From NCBI GenBank assembly GCA_907163375.1, contig CAJQUW010006857.1:208501-272500 (forward strand): a DNA stretch of 64,000 nucleotides. Direction: 5' to 3'. The notes below the pieces were generated by a model, which made no database searches, was not told where the DNA came from, and saw only the letters and a program-made list of their open reading frames with translations. The stretch comes from Prostheceraeus crozeri (taxonomy: Eukaryota > Platyhelminthes > Polycladida > Euryleptidae). The position numbers and the translations under genes are program-made. Within the stretch, counting starts at the first letter, position 1; every line of letters starts with the position of its first letter. Below are positions 19,899 through 28,913 of the stretch, piece by piece.

Positions 19899-21495
19899 TA
19901 AACTTAAACATTATAAAGAAAATACATATGCTAAATTATTATTTTTTGAATCTGGAATTAGAGGTGGAGTTTCATCAGTTTTAGGTAATCGTTATGTACA
20001 GTGTTACAATAGAAAAGTAAATCCTGATGATTATGGAATACTGAAACCTTTATCTCCAGAAGAAAGTGATCAGTTTATAAAATTGTTTAATCAAAATATA
20101 GAAGGACTTATATCAAATGAAGATAGTCAAGCAGCAGTTGATGAAATCATGAGAGAAAACTATTTGTTATATTATGATTTTAATAGCTTATATTCTTCTT
20201 GCATGATACAAGAATTACCAACAGGTGAAATGTCATGGTGTAATATTCTTGATTATCAAAAAACATATGATGGAAATTATAATCATGGTTATATATATGA
20301 AGTTGATTTAGTATACCTGATGAAATAAAAGATAAAACAAAATATTTTCCTTTCTGTCCCGAAAACAAAATTCCTAATATAGAAGATTTTTCAGATTATC
20401 AAAAATCTTTAATTCCTAAAAAATACAGACCAACAAAAAAACTTATGTTAACACAAAGCAATAAAGGAAAGTATGTTGTTGAAGGAAGAATGCTAGATTG
20501 GTATTTAGATCATGGAATGATTCTCACCAAAATACATCGAAAACTATTTTATCAAAAATCTAGGTGGTTAAAAAATTATATAGAGTTCAATATTGAAAAA
20601 CGCAAAATAGCTAAAAGAAATAAAGATGATTTTGGAAACGTGTTCTTCAAATTAATGAATAATGCATTTTATGATAAGACTTTAGAAAATGTGCGTAATA
20701 GACAAAATATTGAAATAGTTTATGATAAAGATAGGTTTCAAAATTTAACAAGGAAACCTACATATAAAAGAACTACTAGATTTAGTGATGAACTATGTGC
20801 TGTACATTTATGTCGAATCAGCGTAAAACATGATAAGTTTAATTTCATTGGTTTCACTATATTAGAATTAGCTAAACTATTTATGTATAGATTTATATAT
20901 GATTATTTAGCACCTGCTTATGGCAAAAACTATAAATTACACTTTACAGATACCGATTCTGTTTTCTTAGAGTTAACAATACCGTATAATTCTACATTTG
21001 ATGAAGAAATTAATAAAATAAAAGATATCATTCATCCTTCTGATTTATGTAAAGTAAAAGATGAATTAGAAGGAAATGAAGATTTCATAACAGAAGCTAT
21101 ATTTTTAAAATCTAAATGTTACTGTTATGATACAACTAATAATATTAAAACACATAAAACATTAAAAGGAATTTCAAAGGCATCAGTGGCTAATCAAATA
21201 ACATTTCAAGATTATAAAAATGCATTATTTAATAATGAAATAAAAACAGCATGTAATTATAGACTTAATTCAAAAAAACATAAAATGTATTTAAAAGAAG
21301 AACATAAATTAGCATTAGATCCATTTGATGATAAAAGAAAAATTTTACCTGATGGAATAACTACTGAACCTTTTTAATTTTCTAATTTCTAAGATAGACA
21401 AATTTGATATATACATAAAATAAAAAATAATAAAATATTATAACACTATATTTGTATATTTTTTATCACTCGGTAAACAAATGTTCTATCGACTT

Positions 21496-22263
21496 TCAGT
21501 CAGAGAACAATTGTTCGATAACTCTATCATGAATTTTTTTATCAATATTAATTGTAATGAAGCCATAATCTTTTGACCAAGCATTGTTACACGATTGTTT
21601 AAATTCATCTTTATTTCTTACACATAAATCTCTTAACAAATCACTTAAGTTTCTTGCATTTATTTCAAATAGTATAAATATATTTGCATTCTTTCTAATA
21701 ACACTTCCGTTTAATGAATACATACTTTGTGTTAAATAAAAAACACTACAGTTATTATGTCTACCTCTTGTGAAATAATTTCTCTGAACTGACTGATTTC
21801 TATCATTAACACAATCATCAAAAATTACACAATGTTTCATTGTTTTATCTAGTTTACTAGGATCTTGCATATTACCACTATCATCTATTAATTGTATCTT
21901 TATATGCTTATTTTTATTGAATTCTACTAACTGATTATTTTTTGTTGCTTCTTCACACCACGAACTTATTTCTTCTTCATCTTCAGATTTTTCATATTCT
22001 TTGAATAATGAAGCAATTGCTGTTTATTTAAGATTATTGTCAAATCCATATTTTAAAAATTGATAGAAGGGTTGTTCTGCCGTTGTTGTATAAATTATAA
22101 GATTGTTATAATCCAAAAAATTTGGAGTCGTTAAAATTTTAAATAATAGATATGTTTTTCCACATCCTGATCTTCCACAAATAACTGACAAAACTTTATT
22201 AGATAAATTTGGATGATGATTAAATTTAAGTTTTTTTTTATTTAATGGAGGTAGTTCACTCAT
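21496..22263 (-). pseudogene. A32/FtsK-HerA-like packaging ATPase, element A
   Basis: Walker A is CGRSGCGKTYLL (about residues 30-41), with a Walker B-like HCVIFDDCVND further on and the arginine-rich RGRHNNCSVFYLTQS segment typical of Polinton and NCLDV packaging ATPases. It would pump the element's DNA into a capsid. The gene is encoded convergently to PolB. Start TATTAAAAAATGAG. Broken about once. Copies: remnant at 4858-4999 (B) and a LINE-interrupted copy at 47049-51531 (C). Confidence 0.85.
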
Positions 22264-22329
22264 TTTTTAATAAAAAAAATCATTTTTATTTTATTTTTAT
22301 TTTAAAAGAAGAAGAAAATTAAACTTCTC

Positions 22330-22403
22330 TAGCTTCGCGTGGGAGTTTATACCTCTCGAACGGGAGTTTATACCTCCCGAACGGGAGTTTATACCTCTCG
22401 AAC
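22330..22403. repeat. Three tandem 21-bp inserts at the end of the penton gene
   Basis: Three units of gggagtttatacctcYcgaac (about 22341-22402), preceded by an agcttcgcgt hairpin remnant. They overlap the 3-prime end of the penton-type gene, which still ends LLVREV. Element C lacks them at the same site near 51573. Confidence 0.8.
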
Positions 22404-23177
22404 CAAAAGATCTATCATAATCTCTTCACCTCCAAGATTTATTTCTTGTCCTTTCTCATCAGTGATTCTAATGTTAATGTTGTTAATAGTTTTTCTGGTA
22501 ATAGGGAAATATATTAATGTTTGTGGAATTACATTTAATCTATAACCAATGGGTACAGTAAAAGCTGGAAAACTGAATATTAAATTTGATAATTTACCAT
22601 TTATATATCCTCCTTCAATAATGTCACAATGTACAACAATTGAATTTATTTCAGTTATCTTTGGAATCTTCTCACCTAAATGATAACCTTGACTATAGGT
22701 TTGTTTATTAAATCCTAATAGCTTTGACAATGATCTATCATGATTAAAATCAACTTGATGATTTTCGTCTAAAGTAAGAGAAACTTTATTAACTGCCGGT
22801 TCAACTGCAAAATGTAATTGTTTCTTATCTTTAAATGGTATACCTAAATGTCTCTTAATTTCATTTAATATTGTTTCAACTTCGTAAGAACCAGGAAGAA
22901 AAGTTAGTATTTTCCATGTTTTGCCTTTATCAGTAGAATATCTAAATTGATCATTCACATCTTTGATAACGTTTTGAATAGTGTTAAATGTAGAGAAACT
23001 AGTCAATGCAATTTGATAATTTTTATTTTGTTCCAAATGTAGAATGGGTTCTAAATTACAAGTGTGTGATGAAGTAGTTGTTATAATTTTTAACGTCGTA
23101 CTAAATTTTGATGAACCCAAAATCTCTGTCAAATTTTCTAAATGATTATTAATTTTGTCTAAATCTGCTGAACACAT
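22389..23177 (-). CDS. Penton-type minor capsid protein candidate, element A
   Basis: A 262-residue frame. The central region (QFRYSTDKGKTWKILTFLPG, then YEVETILNEIKRHLG) and the C-terminal strand NINIRITDEKGQEINLGGEE followed by IMIDLLVREV match the general form of Polinton and adintovirus penton (single jelly-roll) proteins, whose last strands commonly read R-I-T-D-x-x-G. It probably caps capsid vertices. It sits between the packaging ATPase and the coiled-coil gene. Start TAACTAAAAAATGTG. The frame looks whole. A damaged copy lies at 51573-52372 in C. Confidence 0.75.
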   Translation of the reverse strand: MCSADLDKINNHLENLTEILGSSKFSTTLKIITTTSSHTCNLEPILHLEQNKNYQIALTSFSTFNTIQNVIKDVNDQFRYSTDKGKTWKILTFLPGSYEVETILNEIKRHLGIPFKDKKQLHFAVEPAVNKVSLTLDENHQVDFNHDRSLSKLLGFNKQTYSQGYHLGEKIPKITEINSIVVHCDIIEGGYINGKLSNLIFSFPAFTVPIGYRLNVIPQTLIYFPITRKTINNINIRITDEKGQEINLGGEEIMIDLLVREV

Positions 23178-23235
23178 TTTTTAGTTAAAATGTTAAATAA
23201 ATATTTTTTTAAATAAAAATTAGAAACAACATATT

Positions 23236-23278
23236 TCAGCTACGGGGGAAGCCCTGGAGGACATCAGAGATGTCCAGT
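23236..23278. repeat. Palindromic insert at a gene 3-prime end
   Basis: Hairpin ctgga-ggacatc...gatgtcc-ag (about 23255-23276) preceded by a ggggaagcccc-like stem. The orthologous site in C (near 52435) lacks it. Confidence 0.7.
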
Positions 23279-24084
23279 TACACTTTTATTATCCTCTTCA
23301 TTTAGAATCTTCTTTTCTAACAGTCTTTTCAATATAGCATGAATTTCATTGAAACTAGAATTATGTCCTTCTTTTATTGCAGATATTAAAATATTTAATC
23401 TATTTAGTAATTCTTGTGGATCATCTGGTAAAAATATGGTTGTTTCTGTTTTCTGTTTTTCAGATAAACCTTTTCCTACTTTAACTCCCGTTGATAATAA
23501 ATTTCTAATTGTTTATAGCGTCTTAGAGATTTTACTGCACCAACTCTGTCTAACATAGCTTTATATTTTATAAGATCTTCTACAGCATAATTATTTAAAG
23601 CTGCTCCTCTTAAAAGATCAACAAAATTTCTATCTAAATTAAAAGGAGATTTATCTGGTGAAAAAATTAAACCTCGAAAAGGTTGTGGAAATATTTCTTT
23701 TTGTCCGAGATAAAATCTAGGTATTATTTTTCCATCTATAAATGAAATAGAATGTTCAAATTGCATAGATTTTGGTAATTTCTTATTAATGTTTGATTCT
23801 AGTAATCCATAGTCATCTAATATAGTTTTGTGCTCTGGATCTGTTATATCAATTTGTTTATCATTATTTGTACTTTCTTTTTCAAGAGTTTTAAATGGTT
23901 TCATAGTTTTTTCAAAATCAGTTTTTACTTGCTCGGTTTGCTGCATTTTTTCAAACATATCAGATTGAATACCAGCTTTTATCATTCTATGTTGAAGATG
24001 ATTTTCTTTCATAATATTTCTTTGTTTTATTAACTCTTCTAATTGTTTTATTCTTTTAAAATTATCAGCTCTAATTTTATCCAT
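23264..24084 (-). pseudogene. Coiled-coil protein between penton and membrane genes, element A
   Basis: It starts at MDKIRADNFKRIKQLEE with TTTAAAAATGG in front. The N-terminal third is coiled coil; the middle reads FIDGKIIPRFYLGQKEIFPQ and FRGLIFSPDKSPFN; the C-terminal part DDPQELLNRLNILISAIKEG is helical. I do not recognise the family. Its place within the capsid and packaging block suggests a virion or assembly role. Broken about once. The C copy is at 52415-53226. Confidence 0.6.
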
Positions 24085-24205
24085 TTTTAAAATATAATAT
24101 TTGAATTTTGTGGTAACATTGGAATACGGCAAAAACATTTTACTGAACAAATTATTTTTTTATTGCTTTGTTGTGTGACATCTTTTCGTTTAAAGTTTTC
24201 TCGTT

Positions 24206-24934
24206 TTAAGTTTTGTTTAATAAAGTTTTGTTTAATAAAGTTTTGCTTAAATTTTCGCTTAAAGTTTTTAGCTCTTCTAAAAAAAATTTGTCATTTTCTT
24301 CATTAGAAATTTTACCACCAGTAAAAGTTTTACCATCACTAGAAATTTTGCCACCCTGTTTATTCTTATCATCAACTTTTTCTGACTGTAATTGAAATGA
24401 TATTTGATTTACTTCATTAGCTATTTGATCAAATTTTTCAATCTCATCTAACGTAATAACATTATCATCACATACTCTTTGAAAGTAGTAATGTAGTTTA
24501 TCATAGACTTCTTTAATATGTAAATGCTTAGTTTTTAATGATTTTCGTTTCTTAGTTATTAAAGATTTATCTAACATTGTAACAAGTGAAGTTGCAAAAA
24601 CACCCGTACCTGTTAAAGCTGTAGCAACTACTGGAATTAATAAAACACCTGAAGATATAACAATAGTGAGAGCGCCTAAACTTATTGTTAAGAATATGCC
24701 AATTCCTTGTGTTACATTCTTAACTTTAGTCCATCTCTTTCTTCATTTTTTATAATGCTCTAATCTTAATAATAATTGAGATTCCTTATCTTTCATATAG
24801 CGTACTCTATCTTTGTGTTTTTCAATGTTCATTTTTTCAATGTTAATCTTTTCAATGTCCATTAAAGTAGAACTACGTTCATATGATAACGAAGGATATA
24901 TTCTTGCGGTTTCTTCCATTTTTGTTTCTTCCAT
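24206..24934 (-). pseudogene. Right-end membrane protein gene, element A
   Basis: It starts MEETKMEETARIYPSL (TTAAAAAATGG). A charged helix (NIEKHKDRVRYMKDKESQLL) is followed by a long hydrophobic region able to form one or two membrane segments (GIGIFLTISLGALTIVISSG and LLIPVVATALTGTG), then a hydrophilic tail (KHLHIKEVYDKLHYYFQRV). Unrecognised family. The first 60-70 codons are also found as fragments at the opposite ends of all three elements. Broken about once. The C copy is at 53340-54013. Confidence 0.6.
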
Positions 24935-24954
24935 TTTTTAAAGAAATATTTTGA

Positions 24955-25110
24955 ATAAATATTTTGAAAACAATCTTCTGAAATGCTATTTAAATCGAAA
25001 TACGTAGTTGTTTGTTTGTCGTATATTTCTAAGAACTCAGTCATGTTATTAACCTGAGGTAATATATCACCTATATTACTCAGTATAACTGTCGGATTTT
25101 CATCATTCAT
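24955..25110 (-). pseudogene. 5-prime fragment of a second protease copy at the right end of A
   Basis: It reads like the protease beginning (NNMTEFLEIYDKQTTTYFDL, compare INEFLKLYGTQTTTNFDLKK at 9786). It starts after TTTAAAATG and ends directly before the membrane gene. Protease belongs to the other end of the element, so left-end sequence has been transferred to the right end. Confidence 0.75.
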
Positions 25111-25233
25111 TTTAAATGAAATAAATTCCAATAACTGTAATAATGTCTACTTCTTGTACAGGAAAATGAAAACAACGGCAGTGTATTTTGCATCAAATAT
25201 AATAATACAACAATCAATCTTATCATACAATTG

Positions 25234-25480
25234 TACAATGTCAGTCTTCTACCATGAGACTGGAGAACAAAAGAAAATAGAATTACATTTCAAAATAATC
25301 CAAAATGTGTTACTACTTATAAAGAAGTCTTCATAAATACCAAAGATTATGTTACATACTGAAGTATAGATCTATACAATGTCAGTCTTCTACCATGAGA
25401 CTGGAGAACAAAAGAAAATAGAATTACATTTCAAAATAATCCAAAATGTGTTACTACTTATAAAGAAGTCTTCATAAATA
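25234..25480. repeat. Two identical 106-bp direct repeats
   Basis: 25234-25339 and 25375-25480 are identical, with a 35-bp spacer. Both begin tacaatgtcagtcttctacc. The region is specific to the right end of A and has no convincing gene. Confidence 0.9.
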
Positions 25481-25544
25481 TGTATACATCAAATATGTAT
25501 GTACATTGCACATATCTTAAAAAGTGAAACAACACAGTTAATGT

Positions 25545-26177
25545 TCATTCATCTTGGGAACCAAACCTCATTTCTTCTATAGTTGTCGGTTGATTCAATT
25601 TTTCTATATAAATTTTGATTTCTTTAAAATGTTTTCTAACAAAACTAATGGGCATTGATGAATTTAAAAATAATACGTGTGGTAGAATTAGATCTGATAA
25701 GTTCATCAAGAAATAACAATAACTTACGTTATAGGAAATTCTAAATAGTTCCAAGTTTACCACAAATCTGTTTTTTTTATTGTCACTCAATTCCAGAATT
25801 CTTTTAAATCCATAACCTTGATAAGCAGCACTTCTCAGCAACGACCCATGGTGCACTTTATCACTTGCAATCAGTTTTGAAATCATAGTAGCACTATCTT
25901 CGATGGTAATGAAATGTTCTTTTGTAACATTGAACTGAGGAATTGTAGTAGTGTTAAGATACTGTTCTATTTTTACTGTAATATCCTCCACTTGTTTTTG
26001 AGAGTCCAATTTGTTCTTCTTTCTCGATTGAATTTCTAACTTCCACTCTTCAAAGTATTTATTCGCAGTTTCCTTGTGCTCTTCTTTAATTAAGTTTAGT
26101 AAAATCGGCATGTAAAACGAAAAAGCTTCTGCGGCAGTACGTTTTGGCATTTTGCAATAAGGAAAGAAAACAGTCAC
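25545..26177 (-). CDS. Hypothetical 210-residue protein at the right end of A
   Basis: An intact frame with two possible starts, the first Met or MPKRTAAEAFSFYMPILL ten residues later. It is mostly helical and charged (KEEHKETANKYFEEWKLEIQ), with a central segment SKLIASDKVHHGSLLRSAAY and an acidic C-terminus. No domain recognised. Unlike the Polinton genes it has no A-run before its start, and neither B nor C has an equivalent. Base composition is somewhat less AT-rich than the neighbouring element genes. It may be captured host sequence or a lineage-specific gene. Confidence 0.5.
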   Translation of the reverse strand: MTVFFPYCKMPKRTAAEAFSFYMPILLNLIKEEHKETANKYFEEWKLEIQSRKKNKLDSQKQVEDITVKIEQYLNTTTIPQFNVTKEHFITIEDSATMISKLIASDKVHHGSLLRSAAYQGYGFKRILELSDNKKNRFVVNLELFRISYNVSYCYFLMNLSDLILPHVLFLNSSMPISFVRKHFKEIKIYIEKLNQPTTIEEMRFGSQDE

Positions 26178-26448
26178 TAGTTATGATTAATGGAATTGTA
26201 AATGAAGTCTTACTTCCTACATGCTGCACTTATATTCCACGTCTTACAAATGAATAAGTGGGTGTAGCAGCTGTTTGTTCTTTCATACATTGTTTCCTTT
26301 CAAATGTTTGAGTTGGAGGTCACAGCTCTTTACACTGAAATGCCTTTTATTCATAAATGCGAGAAGCAGATGTTCTCTACAATTGAGTGATCATCTGAGT
26401 GCAAAGCAGTAACAATAACAGGCATTGTGAGAGATTGTGTTACATTCT
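26178..26448. other. Subterminal region of A, related to the left end of C
   Basis: No gene assigned. On the plus strand 26395-26445 could read SSECKAVTITGIVRDCVTFL, matching the minus strand at about 33360-33425 in element C (SSKCKAVTITDIVRDCVTFL). The shared tgtagcagctg segment near 26260 also recurs near 54563 in B. Confidence 0.5.
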
Positions 26449-27031
26449 TAAAGAAATATTATTAGTCACATGATATATTTTAAAAACCTGAAAGATGGAT
26501 AAAATTCATGAATTTGAAATTCTCAACTTTTATGATTTTTGGTGTCCTTGAACGGTCATGATTTTGGGGGTGAAAATTGTAATTCTCAAATTTGAGATTC
26601 TTAACTTTTATGATTTTTTCGGTGTCCTTGAACGGTCATGATTTTCAAAGTAAAAAAATGATCTTAATCTCAAATTTGTGATTCTTAACTTTTATGATTT
26701 TCGGTGTCCTTGAACGGTCATGATTTTGGGGGTGAAAATTGTAATTCTCAAATTTGAGATTTTGAAAAATTTGAAAATTGGGTATTTTTAAAAACGCCCA
26801 AATTTATGAATTTAGGTCTTCATAACCTGAAAAAGGGTTCAAATTCATGAATTTATGTCGTTTTTAAAAATGTCATTTTTTGAAAAAATGGTACTTTTTG
26901 AATGGACTAAATTCATGTATTTAGGTCTTAAAAACCTGAAAAAAGGACTAAATTCATGAATTTATGTCGTTTTTAAAGATACTATTTTTTTGAATTTTAT
27001 GGTGTCCTGGAACGGTCTTTTGCCCATTACT
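26449..27031 (-). repeat. Right terminal inverted repeat of element A
   Basis: Reverse complement of 9058-9640, almost identical, ending ...TTTTGCCCATTACT at 27031. Near identity of the two ends suggests recent insertion or end-to-end copying during replication. Confidence 0.95.
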
Positions 27032-27037
27032 CTTCTT
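27032..27037. repeat. Target-site duplication CTTCTT, right of element A
   Basis: Perfect partner of 9052-9057. Element B coding sequence continues directly beyond it. Confidence 0.95.
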
Positions 27038-27303
27038 AAACAGAGTGGAAAATCATTTGTTGTGGTATATTTTGATATACCGTGTTTTATTTTATAATCT
27101 TTTACAAATTGCATATATTTATGGTGATAATAAATTTTAACTTCTTGTTTTGGAGTAAGAGGATTTGTAGGATGACGATAATCTTTTAAAACTGGTACAT
27201 GGTCTATTTTATATATTTTATCATTTTATCGTGTAAATTTTTATAGTTGAAATTTTTTATCGTAAAACTCTTTTCTCCAAGATTGATCTATTCCATCGAA
27301 CAT
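27032..27303 (-). pseudogene. Small gene of element B, 5-prime part
   Basis: N-terminal part of the gene seen whole at 38530-38859 (MFDALSESW in C), separated from its remainder at 8985-9057 by element A. Broken. Confidence 0.8.
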
Positions 27304-27341
27304 TTTTTAGAAAAAAAATACTTTTTTATTGTTAAAAAATT

Positions 27342-28209
27342 ATGTTACCAAATGTCGGTGGAGGTGCATATATCCCGAATAATCGTGAATCAGAATTAGA
27401 AGTAGTAAATTATATCATGAGAACTGGAGACGTTTTGTCTGGTCCATTGCATCTTTCTATTCTTCCGCAACAAAATACAGAGTTAACAAATAAACAATAT
27501 GTTGATACACAAATCAATGACTTGAAAGAAAAACGTATAAACGATGTTTTAATTCCAATGTTTAATGAATTGAAATTGACTAAACTTAATGACAAATCAT
27601 TAAACGAAAAATTATTAAAACTTGATAAAAAAGATAGAGAGCTAGAAGCAGATATAGCAAAACTTTCTTAAAAAATTTTAATGTTATTTTTTATAAAGTT
27701 AAAATCTGCAGTCATTAAAAATAAACATCAGATACAACTATTGAAAGAACAATTAGAAAATGAATTAGAAAAACTTCCTAAAATTTTTTTAAAAATTTAC
27801 ATAAGTTACAAGCTACATTCCAAAAACGTGTGGATGAATTCAGTTCTAAAATTACTCAACAAATGAAAAAGATGAATAGAATAATAAATGAAGTAAACTC
27901 ACTTAATCAAAAAGTTGATAAAATGAAAACTCTTAAAGTCAATTTAGAAAATGAATTAAAGAAAAATTTACAAGAAAACTCTAAAGGAAATAAAGAACAG
28001 TTAGATGCTGTTAAAAATCAGTTAGATGTTGTTAAAGTTCAATTGAATGCTCTTAAAAACGGCGTTGAAGATGAATCAGCAGAAAATGCAAGTTTATAGA
28101 AAAGAAATTAAAATACCTCACACTCTGCTTGACGCAATAGATAAAGTGCAACAGAAAATTAATAAAGTTATCACGCGGTTGTTGTCCATTCACAGACGTA
28201 AATCTTGAT
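27342..28209 (+). pseudogene. Coiled-coil fibre gene, element B (broken)
   Basis: Homologue of 14452-15339 with the same N-terminal motif (MRTGDVLSGPLHL, TNKQYVDTQI) and long coiled coil. Several breaks. Slightly different coiled-coil composition from A and nearly the same as C. Confidence 0.85.
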
Positions 28210-28305
28210 AGAACATTGTTCAGATGCTTTAGCCGATCGGACCAAAGGTCCTCAGGTTACTAACCTATAGAACCTTGTTCAGAGGCTTTAGCCGATCATA
28301 AACGT
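28203..28305. repeat. Palindromic cassette series, element B
   Basis: Consecutive hairpins gaac-att-gttc, gctttagccgatcgg, ggacc-aaa-ggtcc, aggtta-ctaacct and gaac-ctt-gttc. It is matched in inverted order at 37508-37614 in C and partly at 14380-14456 in A. Confidence 0.85.
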
Positions 28306-28355
28306 AAATATTAACGTAAATATTTTTTCTCAAAAGTCAAATTTATTCCTAAAAA

Positions 28356-28836
28356 ATGCTTATAATTTATAAACACAATCTTAAACATTTTGCTTCAAAT
28401 CGAAAAATAGCACATGAATCATCTATGAAATCTGTTTACCACTATAACAATGTAGAAACTATTCAAAAAGGGAGGGGATGGTGTAAATCGCGAAGCTGGA
28501 ATATTTTCTGGAATCACTGATAATATAGGAAGCATCGTTAACCTAATTAAAAATAACTAAGATTTGATTACATCTGCTGCAAAAGGAGCAGCTGCTATAG
28601 GTAGTACAGCTAGTGCAATATCCAATGCTGTTAAGTCTCAAAACGAATTAAAACAACTAGAAACTATTCGTAAACTTAAGAATGATTCTGAAGAACTAAA
28701 AAAATTAAAAAAATTTTCAGAGGAAACTAAAAGCAAAGTTGCTAACATAGCAGTGACAGGTAAAACCTTGTGGAGTGGTACTCTATCAGAGAGTAAACAT
28801 AAGAAATCAATTGAAGAAATAAGAGGTAATGGTTAA
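28356..28836 (+). pseudogene. Amphipathic virion-like protein, element B (broken)
   Basis: Homologue of 13735-14343 (KHNLKHFAS start; AAKGAAAIGSTASAISNAV; ELKKLKKFSEETKSK). It lacks the palindromic inserts of the A copy. A couple of breaks. Confidence 0.75.
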
Positions 28837-28913
28837 GCAAAATTCTAAAATATAATTTTAGTAAAATTTTTTGTGTGTGAGAAAAGCAAAAAAGTCAAAT
28901 TATTTTTCATAAA

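Larger units (their letters stand above)
16870..21377 (+). pseudogene. Protein-primed family B DNA polymerase (PolB), element A
   Basis: About 1,500 codons. In order: N-terminal U1/C2H2-type finger (CNLCKKKL...HLNSKLH); a charged coiled-coil region; second finger (CLQCMTSF...HMENC); exonuclease I motif (YCDFEAYS); an HNH/endonuclease VII-like zinc module (CYYCGKEF...DHDHLNGLYRGAAHNSC); exonuclease II (NGSKYDFHL); exonuclease III (YLQIDVLIL); TPGLTWLAG; polymerase motif A (DFNSLYSSCM); motif B (KLMNNAFY); motif C (FTDTDSVFLEL). This matches Polinton/adintovirus protein-primed polymerases, which copy the linear element from its ends. Start ATTAAAAAAATGG. The gene is broken, about two breaks, and is by far the best-preserved of the three copies. 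Four palindromic inserts lie within it in frame. Confidence 0.92.
9058..27031 (+). mobile_element. Polinton (adintovirus-like) element A, nearly complete fossil
   Basis: This is an element of about 17.97 kb with both terminal inverted repeats, a perfect 6-bp duplication and a full Polinton gene set: protease, PLA2-integrase, capsid and fibre genes, family B polymerase, packaging ATPase, penton-type protein. It is inserted in a small gene of element B. The terminal repeats are almost identical to each other, so it is the youngest of the three copies. It is broken, with roughly half a dozen breaks in total, but the protease, PLA2-integrase, major capsid, fibre, gene X and penton frames look whole. 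It differs from B and C by many small palindromic inserts and by a different gene between fibre and polymerase. Confidence 0.95.

Noticed and set aside
28203-28305. CRISPR-like array because of repeated short palindromes
   Set aside because: Stem sequences vary, there are no regular spacers, and the setting is an animal genome.
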